From the NCBI GenBank assembly GCA_945861175.1, contig CAMATR010000055.1, forward strand, positions 1 to 8,296: 8,296 nucleotides of DNA. Direction: 5' to 3'. The translations under genes and the position numbers were made by a program. The stretch's first letter is position 1. Every line of letters begins with the position of its first letter. The notes under the pieces were generated by a model that was not told the DNA's origin, made no database searches, and worked only from the letters and a program-made list of their open reading frames with translations. The DNA is from Chitinophaga pinensis. Lineage in GTDB: Bacteria; Bacteroidota; Bacteroidia; Flavobacteriales_D; Crocinitomicaceae. Shown piece after piece: positions 1 to 5,953 of this stretch.

Positions 1-2
1 TA

Positions 3-233
3 TTTAATAAAGTTGAAAGATTAAAATTATATAAGCAAACACTAAATGTTTTAAAAAAAGCAAACATTAAAATTGTAATTAATATATTGGATAACAGTCA
101 CTTGCTAAATCTTTTAATGCAAATTAAAAAGTATAATATTAATTTTGAAATTACATTGCCATCAATAAAAAAAGAATTTAACGCTTGGAGTAATAAGATT
201 GAAACTAAAGGTATTAAGGATGAATTATTTTGA
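3..233 (+). CDS. 3' end of an unrecognised gene (start lies outside the window)
   Basis: The frame is open from the first bases of the window to a TGA at 231-233, giving the last 76 residues of a protein that begins upstream. The tail is rich in Lys, Asn and Ile, with a hydrophobic beta-strand-like stretch (IKIVINILDNS), then a helix-like segment (LLNLLMQIKKYNI), and ends near FNAWSNKIE. The order strand-DNS-helix followed by a late (K/E)-FN-W element faintly recalls the end of Toprim-type domains in primases, but this is a guess and no catalytic motif is in view. The next reading frame starts inside its last codons (ATG at 220), so the two were probably translationally coupled. No function is assigned. 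It is likely a real coding frame because it is open throughout very AT-rich DNA and hands over to the next gene in an ordinary way. Confidence 0.5.
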   Translation, partial: FNKVERLKLYKQTLNVLKKANIKIVINILDNSHLLNLLMQIKKYNINFEITLPSIKKEFNAWSNKIETKGIKDELF

Positions 234-372
234 TGATAAACAAAAATGGCTAATTAATTCTTGGCAAAACCTTTCTGTAAGTTCAAAGGATTATTATACG
301 GCAGATATAATCGAGTGGATAGCGTTCAATGCTATTTGCTACAATCTGAAAACACTCAATGAAGCAAATTAA
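220..372 (+). pseudogene. Truncated 5' fragment of an unrecognised gene, cut off at the methyltransferase start
   Basis: The ATG at 220 is preceded by a good Shine-Dalgarno-like AAAGG (207-211) and overlaps the end of the upstream gene by 14 bp, as genes in an operon do. The frame encodes 50 residues. Residues 1-42 look like a real protein start, with a Trp-rich helix (KWLINSWQNL) and the segment DIIEWIAFNAICYN. The phrase W-I-A-F-N-A is reminiscent of helical HEPN-like and related proteins of a few hundred residues, where it lies near the N-terminus. After that the frame runs into the DNA that begins the methyltransferase gene and stops at 370-372, inside that gene. I infer that the 3' part was lost when the module at 359-5588 arrived. 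The alternative is a genuine 50-aa coupled leader or regulator of the methyltransferase, which its 14-bp overlap with that gene would allow. The family resemblance is from memory and weak. Confidence 0.45.
335..344 (+). repeat. Left copy of the 10-bp repeat TTTGCTACAA
   Basis: TTTGCTACAA occurs here, ending 14 bp before the methyltransferase ATG, and again at 5606-5615, 17 bp before the start of the minus-strand operon. The copies are in direct orientation in the window but read in opposite senses relative to the genes they precede. The core TTTG-CTA-CAA is nearly palindromic. It also marks where the upstream fragment (220-372) stops looking like a protein. It could be a short target duplication or recombination scar, or a binding site shared by two promoters. 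A chance match is possible in such AT-rich DNA. Confidence 0.4.
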
Positions 373-1597
373 TTACATAGACCTTTTTGCCGGAACATCT
401 GCTTTGTCCGAAGGATTTAAGCGTAATGGTATGAATCCCGTTGCTCATATTGAAATGGATTCCGAGGCATGTCTAACAATAAAAACAAGAGTTGCTTACC
501 ATCATCTGAAAGATGAAAACAACCTTTCGGTTTATCACAATTACATCAGCGGAAAAATTACAAGAGAAGAATTATACAGTCATTTGCCCAAAGACAAATC
601 TGATTCTGTAATCAAAACAGAAATTTCTAATGATACTGTGCAAAATATTTTCAGTGTCATTCATTCCAGCTTAAAAAATCAGCAGAACAAAAAAATTGAT
701 TTGATAATTGGCGGTCCGCCTTGTCAGGCGTATTCACTAATCGGTAGACATGCGATTGATTGGGTAAATGACAAACGTGTGAGTTTGTATAAGCAGTATG
801 GAAAATTTCTGAAAGAGTTCAAGCCAAAAGTTTTTGTGTTTGAAAATGTTCCCGGTTTGACAAGTGCAAACGGTGGACATTACTTTCAGGACTTGAAAAA
901 GTATTTTGCCAAACTTGGTTACACCACTGAGGACAAAACTTTAAATGCAAAAGATTACGGAGTGTTGCAACACAGAAAAAGAGTAATCATTATCGGATGG
1001 AAAAAGAACCTGAGGTTTTCTTACCCCGAAGTTAACAAAATAAATCACAGTTTCACAACGAAAAATATTTTCAGCGACCTTGCAGAGCTGACACCCGGCA
1101 AATCAATTCAGAAAGGGAAATACAGGAAAAAGAAAAACGATTATCTGGAAGCGTTTGAATTACGCAACGGAGTTGATTTTTATACGCAACATATTTGCAG
1201 ACCACACAACGAAAACGATTTGAAGATTTACAAATTTGCGATTGACAATTGGAGCAAAGGAAAGAAGCGAATTAAATACACCGACATTCCTAAAGAATGG
1301 CAGACACAAAAAAACATTGAAGCATTTCTTGACCGCTTTAAAGTTGTTGACGGAAATGGAATCTCACACACAGTTGTTGCACACATTGCGAAAGACGGAC
1401 ACTACTACATACACCCAAGCAAAAAACAGTGCCGTTCTATTTCAGTGAGAGAAGCAGCACGAATCCAATCGTTCCCTGATGATTTTTATTTTGAAGGTTC
1501 AAGAACAGCAGCGTTCCGACAAATCGGAAACGCAGTTCCGCCATTGATGGCAAATGCAATCGCTAAAGCGATTAAGAAGAAACTTAATCTTCCATAA
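359..1597 (+). CDS. C5-cytosine DNA methyltransferase (Dcm/HhaI family)
   Basis: This protein transfers a methyl group from S-adenosylmethionine to carbon 5 of cytosine at a specific DNA site, normally protecting self DNA from a companion restriction activity. The family motifs appear in order across its 412 residues. Motif I is DLFAGTSALSEGF (8-20, SAM binding). Motif IV is GGPPCQ with catalytic Cys122, motif VI is ENV (162-164), and motif VIII is QHRKR (204-208). Motif IX is RE-AAR-Q-FPD (364-374) and motif X is QIGNAVPP (388-395). The stretch at about 215-335 should form the target-recognition domain, whose specificity cannot be read from sequence. Motif I has TSA where GG is common. Length and motif set indicate an intact enzyme. 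ATG 359 is the only reasonable start, because an in-frame TGA lies at 347-349 and motif I begins at once. The gene overlaps the upstream fragment and runs tail to tail into the 267-aa gene with a 14-bp overlap. It most likely serves the ATPase operon beside it. Confidence 0.96.
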   Translation: MKQINYIDLFAGTSALSEGFKRNGMNPVAHIEMDSEACLTIKTRVAYHHLKDENNLSVYHNYISGKITREELYSHLPKDKSDSVIKTEISNDTVQNIFSVIHSSLKNQQNKKIDLIIGGPPCQAYSLIGRHAIDWVNDKRVSLYKQYGKFLKEFKPKVFVFENVPGLTSANGGHYFQDLKKYFAKLGYTTEDKTLNAKDYGVLQHRKRVIIIGWKKNLRFSYPEVNKINHSFTTKNIFSDLAELTPGKSIQKGKYRKKKNDYLEAFELRNGVDFYTQHICRPHNENDLKIYKFAIDNWSKGKKRIKYTDIPKEWQTQKNIEAFLDRFKVVDGNGISHTVVAHIAKDGHYYIHPSKKQCRSISVREAARIQSFPDDFYFEGSRTAAFRQIGNAVPPLMANAIAKAIKKKLNLP

Positions 1598-2387
1598 GAC
1601 AGATTTCATTTCTGAAAACACTTTCAGCATTATTGTTTAATAATCTTTTTCTGTAAGCATTGTATCTGACGAAAGCCATTCTCACTGGCTTATCCTTACC
1701 CAACTTATCACCACTTAACATTATTTCTGCAATCGTCTTTGACACATAATCATTCGGGCTTATCAACTTATCTTCAATTGTTGCGGAAATAAAATTTCCA
1801 AAGCCACCACCTCTGCCACCTCTTGATTTTTCTGCCAACTTATCAAGCAATTCATATTTTGTATTTGTATCAAACAATCTCTGTCCGAGAATAAAATATC
1901 TTCTTGGAAAAATATCTCTACTCCTTTTCCCAACGCAATGCTCAAAAGTTGCCTTAGCAGGTTTTACAGAATAATCTCCTTTGTCAAAATCCGCCTTTGC
2001 TCTCCGCCAAAATGTTTCTTCTTTAAAATAATTCATTGACATCCATCTCCACATTCCCGTATCATAAATTTGAAATCTCCCGAAACCAATTTGCTTTAAG
2101 TTTGAATGAAATATTTTTGCCAAGTCAAATTCTAATCTTTCAGGGTTTATTTCTGAATATTTTTTTTGAAGTTGCTTGATTTCTTCTTTAATATTTTTCA
2201 AAACCTTTTCTTCAGCGTCAATGATTTCTCCTTGAACATCAAAAGCAATTTTACCAATATATTTATTGAATTTATCTTGATTGAAAATTGTAAATACATT
2301 TCTCAAATCAAAGTTAGGAGCATCCCTTTCGGCAGGGGGTTCTAAGAATTCAATAAATTGCTCAATCTTGTTTTTATAGCTTTTCAT
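1584..2387 (-). CDS. Uncharacterised 267-aa protein, last gene of the MORC-type ATPase operon
   Basis: I do not recognise this family with confidence. It is a soluble, charged protein with no signal peptide or membrane segment. It has a probable coiled coil at about 55-80 (EEKVLKNIKEEIKQLQKKY), a Trp-rich segment GMWRWMSMNYF with a further FWRRA (111-129), a basic patch FPRRYFILGQRLFD (160-173), a glycine-rich stretch RGGRGGGFGNF (189-199), and a helical C-terminus ending RYNAYRKRLL. The aromatic block followed by an RR...RLF block vaguely recalls DUF6339-type proteins found in restriction operons. That is recollection, not a search result. No PD-(D/E)XK, HNH, GIY-YIG or phospholipase D motif is evident. 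It starts in an ATGA overlap (2384-2387) with the 329-aa gene, preceded by AGAAG, so translation is coupled. Its 3' end overlaps the convergent methyltransferase gene by 14 bp. By position it is a candidate nuclease or specificity subunit, but this is only inference. Confidence 0.85.
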   Translation of the reverse strand: MKSYKNKIEQFIEFLEPPAERDAPNFDLRNVFTIFNQDKFNKYIGKIAFDVQGEIIDAEEKVLKNIKEEIKQLQKKYSEINPERLEFDLAKIFHSNLKQIGFGRFQIYDTGMWRWMSMNYFKEETFWRRAKADFDKGDYSVKPAKATFEHCVGKRSRDIFPRRYFILGQRLFDTNTKYELLDKLAEKSRGGRGGGFGNFISATIEDKLISPNDYVSKTIAEIMLSGDKLGKDKPVRMAFVRYNAYRKRLLNNNAESVFRNEICLMED

Positions 2388-3373
2388 TTTTTATCTTCTG
2401 CTTTTATGATTTTTAAAAGTTCCTTTTTGTAATTGAAGTTTGAGTTTGATTGTAAGCCCTTAAACAAATCTTGCGACAGTTTTAAAAACTCTTTTGTTTG
2501 GTCAGGTGAATATTTATCCATCTGAATAATATCAATCAGCTTCAGTTTTGATATTTCACAGTATCGTGAAAACAAATCCAAAACACTTTTATATTTTTTA
2601 TCAGCAGGGTCATGTCGGCTGACAAAAATCAACCACTTTAAATATGAATCCAGGAAATAAAACATGGACATGATAAAAGTTGTATTCACGGTTTGCAAAT
2701 CATCTCTTGTAAAATATTCTTTGAACTCCTCTGCATATTTTATTCGTGGAATATCTGTTTCAGTGTCTAAACCTTTTATGTCAAAAACTTTGTCACCAAT
2801 GTTATCCGGTTCAATAGGAAGATAAGCACCGCCAATATCCTTTCTCTCATCAATTTGAATTGTGATTTCCTCACTCTCTGACAGAATAGAATATTTAGCA
2901 TTTGCTTTTCGCAAAAGTGTTTTACTATTCCCTTTCTCTCTTAAAACAAAGGCAGAAATTGTAAGCAACTCCTTTACTTCATTCACTGGAATTAGAAAAG
3001 AGTAATTCTTTTTCATTCCGATTTCGTTTAATGGAATACGCTTTTGCTCACTGCACCACTTTGTGGTCTTACACCATATTTCTATAACGAGAGATAAAAC
3101 ATCATCTGGCTTTTCCAAATCATCAACAAGAAATTTCAAATCGTTTATTCCGGTTGCACCAGCCCAATGCGTAGAAAGATTAACAGTTAATGTTTCGTGA
3201 GAACGAGGAGTAAGTATTTTACCTGAATCAAGTGGATGATTAAAAAGGTTGAGATGATTCTTTTCAGAAATTTTTATTTCATCTTCAATTCCGTCAAGCG
3301 AAACTTTTCCTTTTAGAGCAATCAAGTTTGCCCCGGTTTCATATGGCTCAATTAAAATAGTTTTTTCACTCAT
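2384..3373 (-). CDS. Uncharacterised 329-aa protein, partner of the MORC-type ATPase
   Basis: This family is not recognised. The N-terminal half (about 1-180) is rich in alternating hydrophobic and polar residues and looks like beta-sandwich structure (LIALKGKVSL, ETLTVNLST, DVLSLVIEIW, EITIQID). The C-terminal half is mostly helical, including an aromatic helix at about 232-251 (TFIMSMFYFLDSYLKWLIFV). That helix is hydrophobic enough to be buried or to touch a membrane, but it carries Asp and Lys and is not a clear transmembrane span. Residues 40-68 resemble the C-terminal end of the 661-aa ATPase: both have L-F-(D/N), then (I/L)DSGK, then E-(S/T)-L-T-V-x-(I/L)-x-T. This suggests a shared beta domain and perhaps a physical pairing. 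The gene overlaps its neighbours by 4 bp on each side (ATGA at 3370-3373 and 2384-2387), which argues for coupled translation and roughly matched amounts. No nuclease motif is seen. Confidence 0.87.
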   Translation of the reverse strand: MSEKTILIEPYETGANLIALKGKVSLDGIEDEIKISEKNHLNLFNHPLDSGKILTPRSHETLTVNLSTHWAGATGINDLKFLVDDLEKPDDVLSLVIEIWCKTTKWCSEQKRIPLNEIGMKKNYSFLIPVNEVKELLTISAFVLREKGNSKTLLRKANAKYSILSESEEITIQIDERKDIGGAYLPIEPDNIGDKVFDIKGLDTETDIPRIKYAEEFKEYFTRDDLQTVNTTFIMSMFYFLDSYLKWLIFVSRHDPADKKYKSVLDLFSRYCEISKLKLIDIIQMDKYSPDQTKEFLKLSQDLFKGLQSNSNFNYKKELLKIIKAEDKK

Positions 3374-5355
3374 GATACTTCTTCGGTTTTACCTGATGTT
3401 TTAATAATTGGTTTTAGATTTTTGAAACGGGAATTACTATCAATGTTGCAAGTTTTAATTCTCACTGTTAAAGATTCTCCATGAGCTAAAACTATTGACG
3501 GACTTTTTCCAGAATCAATTTCAGTTCCTGACTTGTCAAATAACTCAATGTTTTCAAAATCCGGTATTCCGAGATTATCAAAGTCAGTATTTTTTTCACC
3601 TTCCAATGATTCAATAAAACTTTTGAATTCAACACGAACATTTTCCGAAACATTTTCAGAGTGAACAAACTTGAATTCATAAATATATCTTCCATCAATA
3701 ATTTCAGGATTGGTAACACCGTCAGGTGTTCTCATAAAATACAATGCTTTTCCTGTTCCCTCATCTCCGGTTGTTTTTAATCGTGCAAGTTTTTTGAAGA
3801 TTGAACAAATGTCTTTGTTCGTTGGTTGTGCTTTATCTTCTTTAAATAATTCTTTGAATGCACCGTAAATTCTATCATAAATATCTCTGACAGCTTTGTC
3901 AGGTCTTTTCCCTTCAAAGAAACTTAGATAACAAATTGCATAATCAACAGGATTAGAACACCATTTGTTGTGAGCAGGGTTTTCCGCATAAGCAAGATAC
4001 AAGTCAAGATGTTTCCTCTTGTTTGAATCCATTTCGCTTTGCGAAAGCAAACCGGCAAACAAAATACTTTCAGTTCTGAAATCAGTTGAGTGTTCAAAGA
4101 ATTTTAAATTGTCATCAAAATTTGTAACAATCATTCCTTTGTTTCGGGCTAATGCAACAGTGTTTTTTGTGCCCCATGAGTTTTCATATTCTTCATCCTC
4201 TGTCAAATTCCTTATTACTAAATCCAGTTTGATTCTTTCTTTCTCCGCAGCATAGCGATTAAATTTATTTATGAAACTATCTTGCAAACCCGGAACATCA
4301 ACTTCAATAGTTTCTCTGATAAATTTTTTATCAGGAGGACAACCACCTTCACACCATTTCAGAATTGCGATTTTAAATGTGAGTTCAGGAACTTTTTTCG
4401 TGAGGTAATCTTTATCAACTGAAATACTTTCTGATTCAGATTCAATTACAACTTTCAGTTGTTTATTGTAAATCGGAATAAACCAATTCTGCAAAAGCTG
4501 AATTCTGAATTCCCTAAAAACATCTTCAATCGTTGGTTCATCATTCTCCGAGTTTTCAGTAAGTGGATTAAGAAACGGAATCAGAAAAGTGCAACCCGGT
4601 TCATTTCTAACTTCTAATCCGAAAACCTTTGCCATTTCATCGGCATCACCATTCACATAAGGGAATGCCTCTGTATTTGGTTTGCAGAACCAACCATCAC
4701 CGAGATAACTTTCTTTATTCGGCTTGTCATAAAATGGTGCAATCATGCACCGACCCATAAATCTTTTTGAGTGAATTATTTTTCCTTCTGTATCATTCCA
4801 GGGAGTTGAGAGTTTTGTGTAACAGAACCAAGTCCACATCTTAGAAATGAAAGTGAAGATTGAACTTCCTTTACCCCATGTTCCACCGCTGTTTGATAAT
4901 TCCTTTTTACTTTCGTTATTATCATTCTGCCGGAGCAAAGCATTAAAATGTGATTTATCATTTGCACCTTCCTCACTACCCGTAAGTCCGACACAATTTT
5001 TTTCTTCAACGACAAGACAAAATGTTTTTTCCTTTTTACCACAAAGAATATCATAACCATCTTTCATTTGAACCTGAACTTCCGGCAAAGCTTCCTCATA
5101 AGATTTTTTCAGAAGTGCAATGTGTTCATCACCGAGCAGTGTAAGAAAGTTTTTGATTTCTTCTTTACCCCATTCAATAATTCCAATTCGTATTTCAACA
5201 GCAAGTGATTCATCATATCTTGCATCAAGACAATTCTGAATTAACTCACGGACAAAAGTTTTTATGTCATGCGTTCCAAGGTCTTTAAACCTTGGCGGCT
5301 TTCTGCTTAAGCTTTTGTTGCTTTTGATTTTTGTGTAGTCCCAGTTTGGTTTCAT
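3370..5355 (-). CDS. GHKL-fold ATPase of the bacterial MORC/MutL-like type
   Basis: The protein has an N-terminal GHKL (Hsp90/MutL/histidine-kinase type) ATPase domain. The N-box is RELIQNCLDA (36-45), with Glu37 the expected catalytic base and Asn41 the Mg-binding residue. A G1-like motif VEEKNCVGLTG lies at 116-126, and a glycine-rich lid GGTWGKGSSIFTF at 157-169. A motif IV-like PGCTFLIPF (253-261) follows. The middle part (about 320-465) contains ARNKGMIV (403-410) and YAENPAHNKW (456-465), which I recall as typical of MORC-like ATPases in bacterial restriction loci, covering the S5-like transducer region. A C-terminal beta-rich domain follows (about 555-661). Such proteins are thought to dimerise on ATP binding and act on DNA during restriction. 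Glu118 sits where Asp is usual in G1, which could weaken nucleotide binding or be normal for the subfamily. The ATG overlaps the stop of the 77-aa gene by one base (TGATG), and its own stop overlaps the 329-aa gene. The ATPase assignment is strong and the role is inferred from context. Confidence 0.93.
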   Translation of the reverse strand: MKPNWDYTKIKSNKSLSRKPPRFKDLGTHDIKTFVRELIQNCLDARYDESLAVEIRIGIIEWGKEEIKNFLTLLGDEHIALLKKSYEEALPEVQVQMKDGYDILCGKKEKTFCLVVEEKNCVGLTGSEEGANDKSHFNALLRQNDNNESKKELSNSGGTWGKGSSIFTFISKMWTWFCYTKLSTPWNDTEGKIIHSKRFMGRCMIAPFYDKPNKESYLGDGWFCKPNTEAFPYVNGDADEMAKVFGLEVRNEPGCTFLIPFLNPLTENSENDEPTIEDVFREFRIQLLQNWFIPIYNKQLKVVIESESESISVDKDYLTKKVPELTFKIAILKWCEGGCPPDKKFIRETIEVDVPGLQDSFINKFNRYAAEKERIKLDLVIRNLTEDEEYENSWGTKNTVALARNKGMIVTNFDDNLKFFEHSTDFRTESILFAGLLSQSEMDSNKRKHLDLYLAYAENPAHNKWCSNPVDYAICYLSFFEGKRPDKAVRDIYDRIYGAFKELFKEDKAQPTNKDICSIFKKLARLKTTGDEGTGKALYFMRTPDGVTNPEIIDGRYIYEFKFVHSENVSENVRVEFKSFIESLEGEKNTDFDNLGIPDFENIELFDKSGTEIDSGKSPSIVLAHGESLTVRIKTCNIDSNSRFKNLKPIIKTSGKTEEVS

Positions 5356-5588
5356 CAGAATTTGAATTTATTTTTTTCTTTCCGGTTAATTGCATTACCG
5401 AAAGAGGCTTTTGTGTTTTTAATTTTTCTTTCTATCGCAGAAAACATTTTGCGGACATCTGCGTCTGTATATTCATAGTTGCTTTTATTTGAGCAGTTCG
5501 CCAGACTTTCAAATAAATTTAAAACAGCTTGTGTCCTTCTTGCAGCCACCTTTTCGAATCTTTCCCTTCTGGTTGTTTTGTTGTTCAT
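5355..5588 (-). CDS. Small 77-aa basic helical protein, first gene of the ATPase operon
   Basis: This is a short, Lys- and Arg-rich protein with three parts. A basic helix RRERFEKVAARRTQAVLN (7-24) comes first, then a loop with NCSNKSNYEYT (31-41), then a second helix with DVRKMFSAIERKI (44-56) and a charged tail. I recall similar small proteins, with an R-F-x-x-V-A-x-x-R start and a YEYT loop, as conserved companions of restriction and ATPase genes on mobile elements. I know no established function. Size, charge and first position in the operon would suit a regulator or a DNA- or RNA-binding accessory subunit. No classical helix-turn-helix is obvious, so calling it a controller protein would be premature. 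It lies 25 bp downstream of a well-formed Bacteroidota-type -7 box. Its stop shares one base with the ATPase start, so the two are translationally coupled. Confidence 0.82.
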   Translation of the reverse strand: MNNKTTRRERFEKVAARRTQAVLNLFESLANCSNKSNYEYTDADVRKMFSAIERKIKNTKASFGNAINRKEKNKFKF

Positions 5589-5605
5589 GATAATTAAAAT
5601 ATAAT

Positions 5606-5615
5606 TTTGCTACAA
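5606..5615 (+). repeat. Right copy of the 10-bp repeat TTTGCTACAA
   Basis: This is identical to 335-344. It overlaps the -7 box of the minus-strand operon promoter (CAAATATA on the + strand, 5613-5620), so a protein bound here could block transcription. Immediately left of it the + strand also reads TAATTTTG (5602-5609), a second match to the Bacteroidota -7 consensus pointing rightward. Mismatches begin directly on both sides of the 10 bp. Confidence 0.4.
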
Positions 5616-5645
5616 ATATAATAAAGCGCTAATATATAAAGCAAT
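5613..5645 (-). promoter_or_regulatory. Bacteroidota-type promoter of the four-gene operon
   Basis: Read on the minus strand, a TATATTTG box (5613-5620) fits the TAnnTTTG -7 consensus of Bacteroidota primary sigma factors. An ATTG (5642-5645) lies 21 bp upstream as a -33 element, one base short of the TTTG ideal. The predicted transcript would begin near 5606, leaving an A/T-rich leader of under 20 nt before the ATG at 5588. That is normal for the phylum, where leaders often lack a Shine-Dalgarno sequence. The spacer contains the hexamer palindrome AGCGCT (5626-5631 or within a base), a possible operator. Confidence 0.55.
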
Positions 5646-5653
5646 ATATATTT

Positions 5654-5667
5654 TATAATATATTATA
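5654..5667. repeat. 14-bp perfect AT palindrome TATAATATATTATA
   Basis: This perfect inverted repeat consists only of A and T. It lies about 10 bp upstream of the -33 element of the minus-strand operon promoter. It could be an upstream promoter element, an operator for a dimeric regulator, or simply a result of the local AT bias. Confidence 0.35.
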
Positions 5668-5794
5668 TATTTTTGATATATGTAGTAAAACCTATGATCT
5701 TGTTTTCAATTGGTTAAGCTTAATATCGTTGTAATTACTCTCTTTTCTACAAATTTTTTCTGAGCACCCATTAAAATATTTATTATACTTATTT

Positions 5795-5822
5795 TACTAA
5801 AACCTTCTTTTCTTTTTTAGTA
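5795..5822. repeat. Weak hairpin with 8-bp arms TACTAAAA / TTTTAGTA
   Basis: Eight-base complementary arms (5795-5802 and 5815-5822) flank a 12-nt pyrimidine-rich loop. With only two G-C pairs the stem is weak, and it lacks the GC-rich stem of an intrinsic terminator. It is recorded as a possible regulatory inverted repeat between the two gene clusters. Confidence 0.25.
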
Positions 5823-5953
5823 TTTTGAAGAAAATGAGAAAGAATGATGAAAAATTACATCCTGTTGTAGTTGAGAAGTTTATGTAATATGTGATTAAAC
5901 CTCATAATAAAGATTTCTTTTAGGGAATAATAAATAAAAAGAAAGGTTTAAAT

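Larger units (their letters stand above)
5589..5953. other. 365-bp AT-rich intergenic region between the ATPase operon and the amidotransferase cluster
   Basis: No convincing gene lies here. From left to right it holds the divergently oriented operon promoter and 10-bp repeat, a 14-bp AT palindrome (5654-5667), a 10-bp palindrome TTAAGCTTAA (5714-5723) and a loose hairpin (5795-5822). A tiny + strand frame (5834-5887, 17 residues, MRKNDEKLHPVVVEKFM) has no ribosome-binding site and may be chance or a gene remnant. A TATTTTTG at 5668-5675 fits the -7 consensus for rightward transcription, but no -33 element sits at the right distance and the leader would be long. I could not place the promoter of the amidotransferase gene. 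The region may also contain the right boundary of the inserted module. Confidence 0.6.

Noticed and set aside
331..338. Possible -7 box (GCTATTTG) for the methyltransferase
   Set aside because: Only the TTTG half fits TAnnTTTG, and no -33 TTG lies 19-21 bp upstream, so a promoter here cannot be supported.
1236..1448. 70-codon + strand frame inside the methyltransferase gene
   Set aside because: It lies wholly within a strong motif-bearing gene in another frame and has no independent ribosome-binding site or protein character.
4019..5060. Open frames antisense to, or in other frames of, the ATPase gene (4019-4255 +, 4847-5056 +, 4776-5060 -)
   Set aside because: Their Ser/Phe/Leu-rich composition is typical of frames opposite AT-rich coding sequence, and the ATPase frame carries all recognised motifs.
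5834..5887. 17-codon + strand frame in the intergenic region
   Set aside because: It has no ribosome-binding site and is too short to support. It may be a remnant, so it is noted only under the intergenic entry.
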